Both the position numbers and the translations under genes were made by a program. The notes beneath the pieces are model-generated. The model was not told the origin of the DNA. It was given only the letters and a program-made list of their open reading frames with translations, and made no database searches. From Gramella sp. MAR_2010_147 (GTDB taxonomy: Bacteria > Bacteroidota > Bacteroidia > Flavobacteriales > Flavobacteriaceae): DNA of 64,000 bases. This document shows, piece by piece, positions 34,043-43,132 of the stretch. The number at the start of each line of letters is the position of its first letter. The stretch's first letter is position 1. The stretch covers positions 2,294,001 through 2,358,000 of the forward strand of contig NZ_LT629741.1 of NCBI RefSeq assembly GCF_900105135.1, read 5' to 3'.

Positions 34043-35333
34043 ATTGTTTCAATTTACCGCTTCTGCTGCGTTTTAGAATATCCTTTCTTTCAAAAGAAAT
34101 TTTTAAATTTTCTCCAACATAGATTCCAATAGCCTCCAGTATTTTACCACGCTGCACCTGTGAAAATTCTTTGCCACTAACATATTCTATCCTAAATTCA
34201 TCTATTTTGGTTTGGGTGATCACAAATTCTTTGATGTGCCCATTATCTTCAATAATTGTCTTGGTAACATAATAAAATGTAAGTCCCGGGACGATCTTGC
34301 CATCTGGTAAATGGGCAATATCATTGGTTCTTCCAATAAGTTTTTCGAGAATAGGTTTTTTTAATGTGCTATTTACAGAGAGGCATCCAATATCACCAAT
34401 ATCATAGCGAATCATGGGATGTGCCTTATTATAAAGGGATGTGATCACCACACGGCCCTCTTCTCCATAGGGTAAAATTTGATCATTCTCATCAAGAATC
34501 TCCACATAAAGATCTTCTGAATTAACGATCCATTGATTGTTAGAATTTTCAAAAGCGATCAAACCAACTTCACTGGCACCATATTCATTGATCACCGGTA
34601 CGCCCAGGGCACTTTCAATAAGCTGTTTATCTTTTTCAAAGAGCCTCTCAGAAGTAACAATACAAATATTCAGGCTGGGACAAAGCTCTTTTAGAACCAA
34701 CTCCTTATCCTTTAAAAAACGAGCGAAAAGTACAATGGCACTGGTATAACCATTCAGATAATTAAAATCAGATTTTTTAAATCGTTCCAGGAAGATTTCC
34801 ATCTTCTTCTCGCTGAGGTCAAAAATATTGAACCTTCTTCTAAGGCTAATTCTATCCTTTAATCTTTCCTGAACATTTCCGTAGAAATCCAGCGGAATGC
34901 CATAAAACCTGGCTTGTAACGATTTGTTGAGGTCTATGTGATACCAGCGATAACGATCCTGAAATCCCGCCCAGCTCAAAGCATGGGCAAACCTGTTTTT
35001 AGCGAATATAAAAGGATGCCCGCTACTACCTGAGGTTTTACCAATATAGGCCGTTCTCGTGTTATATGTAGTGCTTAGTCGTTCTTTTAAGGGTTGTTGC
35101 AGATCAGATTTTTTCATGATCGGTACATTCTTCCAATTGTCAAAACCCTCCCATTTAAAGAATTCCCGGTAGAAATCATTGTGCTGAATGTGATAATCTA
35201 TAATCGTATTTTTTCGTTTTTTCTGGTACGTAGCATAGTCCTTTTCAGGAATATGTTGAATTTCTTCCAGAGTTTTTTGTGCCCTTTTAATCGGGAATTT
35301 ATTAAGCTGTAACGAAAGTTTAAACCAATCCAA
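34023..35333 (-). CDS. CapK/PaaK-like adenylate-forming enzyme (phenylacetate-CoA ligase family)
   Basis: 436-aa ANL-family protein similar to capsular polysaccharide proteins of the CapK group. ATP-binding AYIGKTSGSSGHPFIF near residue 92, INEYGASEVGLIAFE near 245 and MIRYDIGDIGCLS near 315. CapK-like members in glycan clusters are thought to ligate acids or acyl groups to sugars or carriers; the true substrate is unknown. It lies convergent to the rfbC-GT2 group, so it has a separate promoter in the 85-base gap it shares with purD. The short 3' overlap with GT2 (20 bases) suggests compact packing, not an error. Confidence 0.85.
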   Translation of the reverse strand: MDWFKLSLQLNKFPIKRAQKTLEEIQHIPEKDYATYQKKRKNTIIDYHIQHNDFYREFFKWEGFDNWKNVPIMKKSDLQQPLKERLSTTYNTRTAYIGKTSGSSGHPFIFAKNRFAHALSWAGFQDRYRWYHIDLNKSLQARFYGIPLDFYGNVQERLKDRISLRRRFNIFDLSEKKMEIFLERFKKSDFNYLNGYTSAIVLFARFLKDKELVLKELCPSLNICIVTSERLFEKDKQLIESALGVPVINEYGASEVGLIAFENSNNQWIVNSEDLYVEILDENDQILPYGEEGRVVITSLYNKAHPMIRYDIGDIGCLSVNSTLKKPILEKLIGRTNDIAHLPDGKIVPGLTFYYVTKTIIEDNGHIKEFVITQTKIDEFRIEYVSGKEFSQVQRGKILEAIGIYVGENLKISFERKDILKRSRSGKLKQFTSLLK

Positions 35334-35385
35334 AGGCAGAAGAGCTTTTTTAACGAATTTATTGGTGCTTCAATTTACAAACAAT

Positions 35386-35393
35386 TATTTTTG
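35386..35393 (+). promoter_or_regulatory. -7 promoter element of purD
   Basis: TATTTTTG fits TAnnTTTG, with TTGG (35362) about 20 bases upstream as a possible -33 element. It lies 25 bases before the purD ATG. Confidence 0.55.
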
Positions 35394-35418
35394 ATGCAAT
35401 ATTTAAAATAACAATCAT

Positions 35419-36690
35419 ATGAATATTCTTATCCTTGGCTCCGGTGGGAGAGAGCATGCCTTTGCATATCAAATTGTGCAAAGTAGCAAATGCAGTAAGC
35501 TGTATGTTGCACCCGGGAATGCTGGAACTGCTGAGATTGCAGAGAACCTGTCGCTTAATCCTATAGATTTTGCAGCAGTTGCCAATACTGCCCTGGATAA
35601 AGAAATAGAAATGATCGTGGTAGGGCCTGAAGATCCTCTGGTAAAAGGAATCGTAGATTATTTTGCCAATGATGAAAGGCTTAAAAATATTCAGATTATT
35701 GGTCCTTCCAGTCGCGGTGCACTTTTGGAAGGAAGCAAAGAGCGCGCTAAAGAGTTTATGGCCATGCATGGAATTCCTACTGCTGCTTATGAAAGTTTCA
35801 GCTTTGAAAGCCTGGATGCTGGGAAAAATTTTCTGGAAACACTGAAACCTCCTTATGTATTAAAGGCTGATGGCCTTGCTGCCGGGAAAGGAGTTTTAAT
35901 TATTGAAGACCTGAAGGAGGCTAAGAAAGAACTTGAAAATATGCTTTCAGGTAAATTTGGTGCCGCAAGTAAAAAGGTTGTTATAGAAGAATTTTTAGAT
36001 GGAATCGAATTAAGCGTTTTTGTCTTAACTGATGGGAAGAACTATAAAATTTTACCAACTGCCAAGGACTATAAAAGAATTGGTGAAGCTGATACCGGTT
36101 TGAATACCGGTGGAATGGGAGCTGTCTCCCCGGTTCCTTTTGCAGATGAAACGCTAATGAGTAAAATTGAAGAGCGTATTGTTAAACCCACGGTTAATGG
36201 ATTAATGAGAGAGGAGATCGATTATAAGGGCTTTGTTTTTATCGGTCTTATCATGGTAAATAAGGAGCCTTACGTGATAGAATACAATGTGAGAATGGGC
36301 GATCCAGAAACGGAGGTGGTGCTACCAAGAATAAAATCAGATTTGGTTGAATTACTGGAGAAGACCTGGAATGTAACTCTGGATAAAGCTCAATTGGAAA
36401 TAGATCCAAGATCGGCAACAACGGTAATGATGGTTTCTGGCGGTTATCCCGAGTCTTATGAAAAAGGGAAAGTGATTTCAGGAATAAAAGAAATTGAAGA
36501 TTCTATCGTTTTTCATGCAGGAACTAAACAGGAAGGTAATGATATAGTAACGAGTGGCGGTAGGGTAATAGCCTTAACGTCCTTTGGAGAAGATTACAAA
36601 ATGGCACTAAAAAAATCTTACCAAAGTGCAGAAAAACTACAATTTGATAAGATGTATTTTAGAAAGGATATAGGTTTTGATTTATCCTAA
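35419..36690 (+). CDS. purD: Phosphoribosylamine-glycine ligase
   Basis: 423-aa ATP-grasp enzyme (GARS), second step of purine synthesis. N-terminal MNILILGSGGREHAFA, ATP-grasp LKADGLAAGKGVLI, catalytic metal site in EYNVRMGDPETE and the characteristic DTGLNTGGMGAVSP are intact. Length is normal, with no fusion to PurM/PurN. Its last 9 bases overlap the end of the convergent DUF6341 gene. Confidence 0.97.
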   Translation: MNILILGSGGREHAFAYQIVQSSKCSKLYVAPGNAGTAEIAENLSLNPIDFAAVANTALDKEIEMIVVGPEDPLVKGIVDYFANDERLKNIQIIGPSSRGALLEGSKERAKEFMAMHGIPTAAYESFSFESLDAGKNFLETLKPPYVLKADGLAAGKGVLIIEDLKEAKKELENMLSGKFGAASKKVVIEEFLDGIELSVFVLTDGKNYKILPTAKDYKRIGEADTGLNTGGMGAVSPVPFADETLMSKIEERIVKPTVNGLMREEIDYKGFVFIGLIMVNKEPYVIEYNVRMGDPETEVVLPRIKSDLVELLEKTWNVTLDKAQLEIDPRSATTVMMVSGGYPESYEKGKVISGIKEIEDSIVFHAGTKQEGNDIVTSGGRVIALTSFGEDYKMALKKSYQSAEKLQFDKMYFRKDIGFDLS

Positions 36691-36912
36691 GAAAGAGTGA
36701 GATGTAGATTCTCTGTTCTCTTCATTATTATCGTTGAAGGTTTTAAGTTGCTTCATCCAGTATAGAAAAGCAAGAAAACCAACGATCATGAAAACCCAGT
36801 TAAGGATATTAGCAAGAAACCAGGAATCTAACTCAAGCGATCTCAACGCATCGAGAGGGTCTAGAAGGGTAAATTCAACAAGTGCTGCTATTCCTTCAAA
36901 TAAATCTTTCAT
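36682..36912 (-). CDS. DUF6341-like small membrane protein
   Basis: 76-aa protein: amphipathic start (MKDLFEGIAALVEFTLLDPL), a hydrophobic helix (about 33-52, ANILNWVFMIVGFLAFLYW) and a polar tail. It resembles the flavobacterial DUF6341 family that commonly neighbours DUF6427. The frame is open for 32 more codons upstream, but ATG at 36912 is chosen because the TAnnTTTG element (36936-36943) lies inside the extension and because the extension would overlap the divergent DUF6427 gene. Confidence 0.75.
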   Translation of the reverse strand: MKDLFEGIAALVEFTLLDPLDALRSLELDSWFLANILNWVFMIVGFLAFLYWMKQLKTFNDNNEENRESTSHSFLG

Positions 36913-36935
36913 TGTATAGTCTTTGAATGTGAGTA

Positions 36936-36943
36936 CAAAAATA
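36936..36943 (-). promoter_or_regulatory. -7 promoter element of the DUF6341 gene
   Basis: TATTTTTG on the minus strand, 23 bases before the ATG. Confidence 0.5.
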
Positions 36944-36955
36944 TAAAAAACCCGA

Positions 36956-37879
36956 ATGCTAACAAGCTTTTTTAGTAAATCAAAACCCATAAACCTCTCT
37001 ATGGTCATTGTGTTGCTCTGTATTTTTTATATTGGAGCTAATTTTACTAACTGGGAAAATGGCTTCGGCTGGCTGGAGCTTATTGAAAAACTGGGCGGGT
37101 TGTTATTACTAATCCTCAGTTTACTGGTTCTTAATTTTATTGCTAAGAAAAATGAACTTACAAAGCGAAGCGCCTATAAAACATTGCTTTTTGCTTTATT
37201 CTGTATCTCTTTCAGCAGTCTTTTAAGAAATGAACCAGCAATAATTTCCAATTTATGTGTGTTGTTCGCAATGAGAAGAATTATAAGTCTCAGGTCTCAT
37301 AAATTTGTTCAGAAAAAGATTTTTGATGCAACATTCTGGATTAGTATAGCTACACTTTATCATTTTTGGTCTGCTTTGTTTTTTCTTATCGTATTCTTTG
37401 CAATCCTGAATTTTGCATCAAATTTTAAGAACTGGCTCGTGCCATTTGTAGCTTTTATGGCGGTATTTTCCCTTACCATTTGTTTTCATTTAATTGCATA
37501 TGATCAATTCTACACGTTTTCAGACTGGTTCCAGGCCAGCAATTTTGATTTCACTAGATACGGAGATCTCGAATTATTAATTCCACTAAGCATTATTCTG
37601 GGATTGCTCATCTGGACACTTTTTCAGTATTTTTCTTCCATTCAAAAAGCCAGTATCACCAGGAGACCGGTATTAACCATGATAATATTCAGTTTATTGG
37701 TTGCTGCTGCGGTTAGCTTATTTTCTCCTACAAAAAATGGAAGTGAACTTATTTTCTTTTTTGTGCCTTTGAGTATTATATCTTCAAACTATTTTGACAG
37801 TAAAAAAGATAAAATATTAAAGGAGATTATTCTCATAACTTTACTTGTTATGCCTTTTGTAGTGGCATTTTTCGTGTAG
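36956..37879 (+). CDS. DUF6427 family polytopic membrane protein
   Basis: 307-aa protein with about eight transmembrane helices and a short N-terminus MLTSFFSKSKPINLSMV, the usual opening of the flavobacterial DUF6427 family. Between helices it carries LFAMRRIISLRSHKFVQKKIFDA, a basic cytoplasmic loop. The function is unknown; no transporter or enzyme motif is visible. Divergent from the DUF6341 gene, sharing its promoter region. Confidence 0.78.
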   Translation: MLTSFFSKSKPINLSMVIVLLCIFYIGANFTNWENGFGWLELIEKLGGLLLLILSLLVLNFIAKKNELTKRSAYKTLLFALFCISFSSLLRNEPAIISNLCVLFAMRRIISLRSHKFVQKKIFDATFWISIATLYHFWSALFFLIVFFAILNFASNFKNWLVPFVAFMAVFSLTICFHLIAYDQFYTFSDWFQASNFDFTRYGDLELLIPLSIILGLLIWTLFQYFSSIQKASITRRPVLTMIIFSLLVAAAVSLFSPTKNGSELIFFFVPLSIISSNYFDSKKDKILKEIILITLLVMPFVVAFFV

Positions 37880-37927
37880 ACCCCAATGTTTAATAAGAGT
37901 TTGAACCTGTACTCTTTTTAAAAATAA

Positions 37928-37935
37928 TATCTTTG
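37928..37935 (+). promoter_or_regulatory. -7 promoter element of the DUF4254-GT9 unit
   Basis: TATCTTTG fits TAnnTTTG, with TTTG at 37900-37903 as a possible -33 element (24-base spacing). 64 bases before the DUF4254 ATG. Confidence 0.55.
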
Positions 37936-37999
37936 TAGTCGCTGTGGTTATAAGTATTTCTGTAGCCAGTAAATCAAGAATCAGTAGAAATAATTAGAT

Positions 38000-38608
38000 A
38001 TGTTTTCAGATAAAGCCAATAAGATTTTTAAAGAAGTAATTGAAAAATATCACGAAAAAGATCATGTAGATCAGGAGTTTAAAAACCCTTATGATCCAGA
38101 AAAAGATCTTTTGGAGCACCTGCTTTATAGAAAATGCTGGATAGATACGGTTCAATGGCATTACGAGGATATTATTCGTGATCAAAGTATAGATCCTGTT
38201 GCGGCGCTTACACTTAAAAGGCAGATAGATGCCTCTAACCAGGATAGAACAGATACGGTTGAATATATAGACAGCTACTTCCTTAAAAAATACAGGGATG
38301 TTGAGCCAAATACAGATGCGACGATCAATTCTGAAAGTCCCGCATGGGCGATAGATCGTCTCTCAATTCTTGCACTTAAGATCTATCATATGGCTGATGA
38401 GGCAAATAGAAAAGATGCTTCTCAGGAACATCAAATGAAATGCAAGGCGAAACTGGATGTATTACTGGAGCAAAGAGTAGATCTTTCAACAGCGATCAAC
38501 CAGTTACTGGAAGCGATCTCGAAGGGTGAAAAATATATGAAGGTTTATAAGCAGATGAAGATGTATAACGATGAGGAGCTAAACCCGGTACTTAGAGGTA
38601 ATAAATAG
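38000..38608 (+). CDS. DUF4254 family protein
   Basis: 202-aa all-helical cytoplasmic protein recognised as DUF4254. Typical segments are YDPEKDLLEHLLYRKCWIDT, VQWHYEDIIRD and the QIDASNQDRTDTVEYID stretch. The function is unknown. It directly precedes a GT9 heptosyltransferase-like gene (5-base gap); this context suggests a role with LPS core sugar transfer. Confidence 0.87.
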   Translation: MFSDKANKIFKEVIEKYHEKDHVDQEFKNPYDPEKDLLEHLLYRKCWIDTVQWHYEDIIRDQSIDPVAALTLKRQIDASNQDRTDTVEYIDSYFLKKYRDVEPNTDATINSESPAWAIDRLSILALKIYHMADEANRKDASQEHQMKCKAKLDVLLEQRVDLSTAINQLLEAISKGEKYMKVYKQMKMYNDEELNPVLRGNK

Positions 38609-38613
38609 ACATT

Positions 38614-39681
38614 ATGAGTGACCCGGAACGTCATTCGGCTAATAATAGCGGGAAAGCGCAGCATATTTTAGTGATACGTTTTTCAGCCATGGGAGACGTT
38701 GCTATGACTGTTCCTGTGATTAGTGTTCTGGTAAATAAATATCCGGAATTACATATTACAGTACTTACTAAGCAATTTTTCAGACCATTATTTAGTCATA
38801 TACCAAACGTTACAATTTACGAAGCCGATCTCAAAGGCGTGCATAGTGGGGTCCTTGGTCTGGGAACTTTGGCCACTGAACTTCGTGATGAGGAGATCGA
38901 TGCCGTGGCAGATCTTCATGACGTATTGCGTACCAATGTTCTTAGGTCTTTGTTTTATTTCTACGGAATTAAATTCAAACAGATTGATAAGGGACGTGCT
39001 GAAAAGAAAGCAATAACCCGTGAAAATAATAAAGTATTAAAACAGCTAAAATCTACGCACCAGCGATATGCTGATGTTTTTAAAGAATTAGGTTTTCCGG
39101 TAGACATTTCGGAATATACGCCTCCCCCAAAAAGGAAATTGCTTTCAAAAGTTTATGAAATCATTGGTAAGCAGTCTCAAAAATGGCTGGGAATTGCCCC
39201 ATTTGCACAGCATGAATCTAAATGCTATCCTGAGGATCTTATGGAAAAAGTAATTGAAGGTCTTTCTTCTAGAAGAGATATAAAAATTATTCTCTTTGGT
39301 GGGGGAAAATCTGAAAGAGAAAAACTGGCGAACTGGGAGCAGAAATATAACAATACCGTTAGCGTGGTAGGCAAACTTAGGTTTACTGAAGAATTAAGCC
39401 TTATCTCCAATCTTGATGTAATGCTTTCTATGGATAGTGGAAATGCGCATCTGGCTGCTATCTATGGGATTCCTGTAATTAGTCTTTGGGGAATAACGCA
39501 CCCTTATACGGGCTTTAAAGCGCTGAACCAGCCAATAGAAAACTGTATTTTACCAGATCTGGAACTATACCCTAAAATACCAACATCTGTGTATGGAGAT
39601 CATGTTCCGGAGGGCTACGAAGAGGTAATGCGCAGCATTCCTCCGGGAAAAGTTATTCAGAAAATTTTAGAAAATCTTTAA
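38614..39681 (+). CDS. Glycosyltransferase family 9 (LPS heptosyltransferase-like)
   Basis: 355-aa GT-B enzyme. N-terminal HILVIRFSAMGDVAMTVPVI and C-terminal nucleotide-sugar site MLSMDSGNAHLAAIYGIPVI with the following SLWGITHP are the GT9 signatures. Expected to add heptose or a related sugar to the lipid A-core at the cytoplasmic face of the inner membrane. Co-transcribed with DUF4254. Its stop is 3 bases from the convergent ferredoxin reductase stop. Confidence 0.92.
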   Translation: MSDPERHSANNSGKAQHILVIRFSAMGDVAMTVPVISVLVNKYPELHITVLTKQFFRPLFSHIPNVTIYEADLKGVHSGVLGLGTLATELRDEEIDAVADLHDVLRTNVLRSLFYFYGIKFKQIDKGRAEKKAITRENNKVLKQLKSTHQRYADVFKELGFPVDISEYTPPPKRKLLSKVYEIIGKQSQKWLGIAPFAQHESKCYPEDLMEKVIEGLSSRRDIKIILFGGGKSEREKLANWEQKYNNTVSVVGKLRFTEELSLISNLDVMLSMDSGNAHLAAIYGIPVISLWGITHPYTGFKALNQPIENCILPDLELYPKIPTSVYGDHVPEGYEEVMRSIPPGKVIQKILENL

Positions 39682-39684
39682 ATT

Positions 39685-40734
39685 TTAAACGTCGTCAAAA
39701 TCCACTTTAAGAGTTGGAGTTGTTGGATGCGCCTGGCAGGTTAAAATAAATCCTTCATTGATTTCATCTTCTGTTAAGATCTGATTCTTGCTCATTTCAG
39801 CTTTGCCTTCAGTAATTCTGGCCATACAGCTACTACAAATACCTCCCTGGCAGGAGTAAGGAACATCTATATCATTTTCCAGAGCTACGTCCAGCACTAC
39901 AGCTGTTCTCTCCATTGCAAAAGTGAATTCTTCATCATCTACCGTAATAGTCACAGCAGTTTGGCCATCAGTATCCCCTACAATTTCTTTTTCTTCAGCA
40001 GTTGTTGTAAAAAGTTCAAAAAGAATTTGATCTTCGTTTACTCCGTTAGTTTTTAATACTTCAGAAACATGGTTTATCATCTCTTCAGGGCCGCATAGGT
40101 AAAACCTATTAAAAGGATGATCCTTGAATTTATTTTTTACCACGTAATTTACTGTACTGGTTTCTATACGACCAAAATGCGAGTTTTCTTCCCTGGTTCT
40201 ACTGTAAACAAACTCTACAAATAATCTATGTGGAAATTCTGCTTGTAGTTTAAGGAGTTCTTTAAAAAAAATGGTATCGTCTACAGATTTATTTCCGTAA
40301 GTAAGTACAAACCTACTATGTGGTTCATCACGAAGTACCGTTTTTATAATAGAAAGTACCGGTGTAATTCCACTACCTGCCGCAAAGGCTGCGTAATTAT
40401 TTGCTTTCTCTCCAGGTTTAAAAATAAATTTACCTTCAGGCGGGTGTACGTCAAGTACATCACCTGCACTTAGTTTATTATTGGCAATTACCGAAAATTT
40501 ACCGCCTTCAACCTCCTTAACCGTTACCTTAAATTCACCTGAATTTGGTGCAGAGCATAAAGAATAAGCTCTTCTTAATTCGTCGCCGTCAATTTGGGTT
40601 TTAATAGTAATATATTGTCCCGCAGAGAAAGTAAACTCCTCTTTTAGTTTTTCCGGGATCTCAAAAGATAAACTCACCGCTTGTGATGTTTCGCGAATTA
40701 TTTCCTTTATTTTTAGCGGATAGAACTGACTCAT
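39685..40734 (-). CDS. PaaE-type FAD/2Fe-2S oxidoreductase
   Basis: 349-aa flavin reductase with a C-terminal plant-type ferredoxin. FAD-binding RAYSLCSAPNSG near residue 54, NAD(P)-binding AAGSGITPVLSII near 118, and the 2Fe-2S cluster cysteines in PYSCQGGICSSCMAR and LTCQAHP (C-x4-C-x2-C-xn-C). It resembles the electron-transfer subunit of phenylacetyl-CoA epoxidase, but paaABCD are not here, so it may supply another oxygenase or desaturase. A TATTTTTG element lies 17 bases upstream. Confidence 0.9.
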   Translation of the reverse strand: MSQFYPLKIKEIIRETSQAVSLSFEIPEKLKEEFTFSAGQYITIKTQIDGDELRRAYSLCSAPNSGEFKVTVKEVEGGKFSVIANNKLSAGDVLDVHPPEGKFIFKPGEKANNYAAFAAGSGITPVLSIIKTVLRDEPHSRFVLTYGNKSVDDTIFFKELLKLQAEFPHRLFVEFVYSRTREENSHFGRIETSTVNYVVKNKFKDHPFNRFYLCGPEEMINHVSEVLKTNGVNEDQILFELFTTTAEEKEIVGDTDGQTAVTITVDDEEFTFAMERTAVVLDVALENDIDVPYSCQGGICSSCMARITEGKAEMSKNQILTEDEINEGFILTCQAHPTTPTLKVDFDDV

Positions 40735-40751
40735 TATTTTTTATTTGTGCG

Positions 40752-40759
40752 CAAAAATA
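40752..40759 (-). promoter_or_regulatory. -7 promoter element of the PaaE-type gene
   Basis: TATTTTTG on the minus strand, 17 bases before the ATG. Confidence 0.55.
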
Positions 40760-40830
40760 CAAAGTAGTTCGGTTTTAGAAATGTAACAAAAGTTTAAATT
40801 TCTGTACCAATTGATTAAATAGCGATTTTT

Positions 40831-42315
40831 ATGTTTAAGAAATTCGTCTGGCTGGAGTGGAAATCCTTTCTAAGATCTGCCAGTTTTGGAAAAAGTTTGG
40901 GTTTAAAGATCCTGATGGCTTTTCTTGCTTTGTACTTTTCTGCAATGTTTTTAATTCTGGGAATTGCACTATTTCCAATGTTAAAAGAGATATATCCAAA
41001 GGAAGATCCTTTAAGAGTGGTAAACACCTTTGCTCTTGCTTACTTCTCTTTCGAGCTGCTTTTTAGGTTTTTATTACAAACCTTGCCGGTAATAGATATT
41101 AAACCACTGATGATCTTACCATTCAAAAAATGGAAAGTGGTGAATTTTATATTAGTTAAATCACTGTATTCTTTTTATAATTTTCTTCCATTATTGCTGG
41201 TGGTGCCTTTCGGGCTTTATTGTATTTTGAAAGAAGGTTATCCTGTGGCAAATATGCTGGGATGGATGATCACGATGTACATTATCACCTTATGCGTTAA
41301 CTATTTCAATTTTATTATTAAGAAACGCTTTACTGAAAATTTGAAAGCACTCATCCCCGTATTGGTACTCGGGTTAATTTTGGCACTACTTGACTATTTG
41401 TCGATTTTTCAGATAAGCGCTTATTTTGCGAGGTTGATTGAATATGTATATATCAATCCGTATTTGGCTGTAGTCCCTGTTTTATTGTTGATCCTTCTAT
41501 ATCTATGGAACTATAAAAATCTTTTAGGAAAATTCTATTTAGACGCAGGATTGAAAGGAAAAAACAGAACTGTGAATACCAGGGAATTTGGCTGGACAAA
41601 ACGATTTGGCAGTATAGCACCATTCCTTCAGCAGGACATTAAACTAATATGGAGAAACAAAAGGCCTAAAACGACTATTTATATGTCGCTTCTTCTGCTT
41701 GGATACGGACTGATTTTCTATCCAAATGATACTTATCAGGAAATGCCGGCATTCTTTGTTTTTGTAGGAATTTTTATAACCGGGATTTTTATGATCAATT
41801 TCGGGCAGTTCGTTCCCTCCTGGGATTCATCTTATTACCCAATGATCATGGCTCAGAATATTCCGATGAGACAGTACCTGGCATCAAAAATTGGCTTGAT
41901 CACATTTAGCGTGGTTGTATTATTTATATTATCTACACCTTATGTTTATTTTGGATGGGATATTTTAATCCTGAATTTTGCTTGCGCCCTGTATAACATG
42001 GGTGTAAATGCACCACTTTTATTATATGCCGGTTCGTTCAATAAAAAAGCCATAGACCTGGATAAGAGTCCGTTTATGAATTATCAGGGTACGGGTGCCT
42101 CCCAGTGGTTGGTTGGTTTACCTTTATTATTGATTCCAATTTTCTTCTTCTGGATCATCAATAAATTTATTAATTATGAAATAGCTGTTGGTTTTCTGGC
42201 TATTCTGGGTGGGTTGGGTCTTATCTTAAGACCAATTTTGCTAACATTCCTGGCTCAAAGATATCGCAAAAGAAAATATGTGATGATACAGGGCTTTAAA
42301 CAAAAAGGAGATTAA
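40831..42315 (+). CDS. DUF5687 family membrane protein (ABC permease-like)
   Basis: 494-aa polytopic membrane protein with about 12 hydrophobic helices, recognised as DUF5687. The N-terminus FVWLEWKSFLRSASFGKSLG resembles ABC-2 type permeases, and the next gene, 12 bases downstream, is the ATPase, so the pair should form an ABC exporter. Substrate unknown. The KRFGSIAPFLQQDIKLIWRN segment in the middle repeats the look of the N-terminus, as if the protein were two fused permease halves. Confidence 0.83.
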   Translation: MFKKFVWLEWKSFLRSASFGKSLGLKILMAFLALYFSAMFLILGIALFPMLKEIYPKEDPLRVVNTFALAYFSFELLFRFLLQTLPVIDIKPLMILPFKKWKVVNFILVKSLYSFYNFLPLLLVVPFGLYCILKEGYPVANMLGWMITMYIITLCVNYFNFIIKKRFTENLKALIPVLVLGLILALLDYLSIFQISAYFARLIEYVYINPYLAVVPVLLLILLYLWNYKNLLGKFYLDAGLKGKNRTVNTREFGWTKRFGSIAPFLQQDIKLIWRNKRPKTTIYMSLLLLGYGLIFYPNDTYQEMPAFFVFVGIFITGIFMINFGQFVPSWDSSYYPMIMAQNIPMRQYLASKIGLITFSVVVLFILSTPYVYFGWDILILNFACALYNMGVNAPLLLYAGSFNKKAIDLDKSPFMNYQGTGASQWLVGLPLLLIPIFFFWIINKFINYEIAVGFLAILGGLGLILRPILLTFLAQRYRKRKYVMIQGFKQKGD

Positions 42316-42327
42316 AAATTTCAAAAA

Positions 42328-43038
42328 ATGATTACAGCAACAAATCTTTCAAAAATATATAACGGAACTAAGGTTTTAGATATAGAACATCTGGATATTC
42401 CTTCAGGACAAAATTTTGGCCTGGTAGGGAATAATGGTGCAGGAAAAACAACTTTTTTTAGCTTGTTGCTGGATCTAATTCAGCCTACAACGGGTAATAT
42501 TTTCAACAATGAGATCACTGTAAGTCAAAGTGAAGACTGGAAGCCTTTTACTTCTTCTTTCATCGATGAGAGCTTTTTAATTGGATATTTAACTCCAGAA
42601 GAGTATTTCTATTTCATCGGGGAGCTTAGAAACAGAAATAAAGCTGATATTGACACTTTTCTTAACCAGTTTGAAGATCTCTTTAATGGTGAAATTATTG
42701 GGCGGAAAAAATATCTGAGAGATCTTTCTAAAGGGAATCAGAAGAAAGTAGGCATCGTTGCCGCTCTAATTGGCGATCCTGATGTAGTGATCCTGGATGA
42801 ACCTTTTGCAAATCTGGATCCAACCACTCAAATTAGGTTAAAGAAATTACTGAAAGAACTTTCAAAAACTACAGGCACTACGGTGCTTATTTCCAGTCAT
42901 GATCTTATTCATGTCACTGAAGTTTGTGAACGTATCGTAGTGTTGGATAAAGGTGTTATAGTTCGTGATTTAGAAACTTCAGAAGCTACCCTCAATGAAC
43001 TTGAAGAATACTTTTCAAGAGAAATCGCAGAGGGCTAA
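42328..43038 (+). CDS. ABC transporter ATP-binding protein
   Basis: 236-aa ABC ATPase. Walker A LVGNNGAGKTTFF near residue 34, signature motif DLSKGNQKKVGIVAALIGD (LSKGN in place of LSGGQ), Walker B VVILDEPFANLDP and the H-loop ISSHD are intact, so it is expected to hydrolyse ATP. It pairs with the upstream DUF5687 permease. The altered signature is common in ABC-2 type exporters. Confidence 0.93.
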   Translation: MITATNLSKIYNGTKVLDIEHLDIPSGQNFGLVGNNGAGKTTFFSLLLDLIQPTTGNIFNNEITVSQSEDWKPFTSSFIDESFLIGYLTPEEYFYFIGELRNRNKADIDTFLNQFEDLFNGEIIGRKKYLRDLSKGNQKKVGIVAALIGDPDVVILDEPFANLDPTTQIRLKKLLKELSKTTGTTVLISSHDLIHVTEVCERIVVLDKGVIVRDLETSEATLNELEEYFSREIAEG

Positions 43039-43132
43039 TTCGACTCCTATTGGACTTTAGAAAAAGAAGTTTACTTTTACATACTAAACTAGTTGTATCA
43101 AAGTTATTCATGGTACCCACAATTGGTTCATT

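Noticed and set aside
33990..34060. Frameshift or assembly error at the GT2/CapK-like 3' overlap
   Set aside because: Both proteins have normal ends; a 20-base convergent overlap is compatible with two intact genes.
39685..40734. Phenylacetate degradation cluster (PaaE-type reductase, plus the PaaK-like ligase at 34023)
   Set aside because: The two are 4 kb apart on unrelated transcripts and paaABCD are absent; the ligase fits CapK-like glycan genes better.
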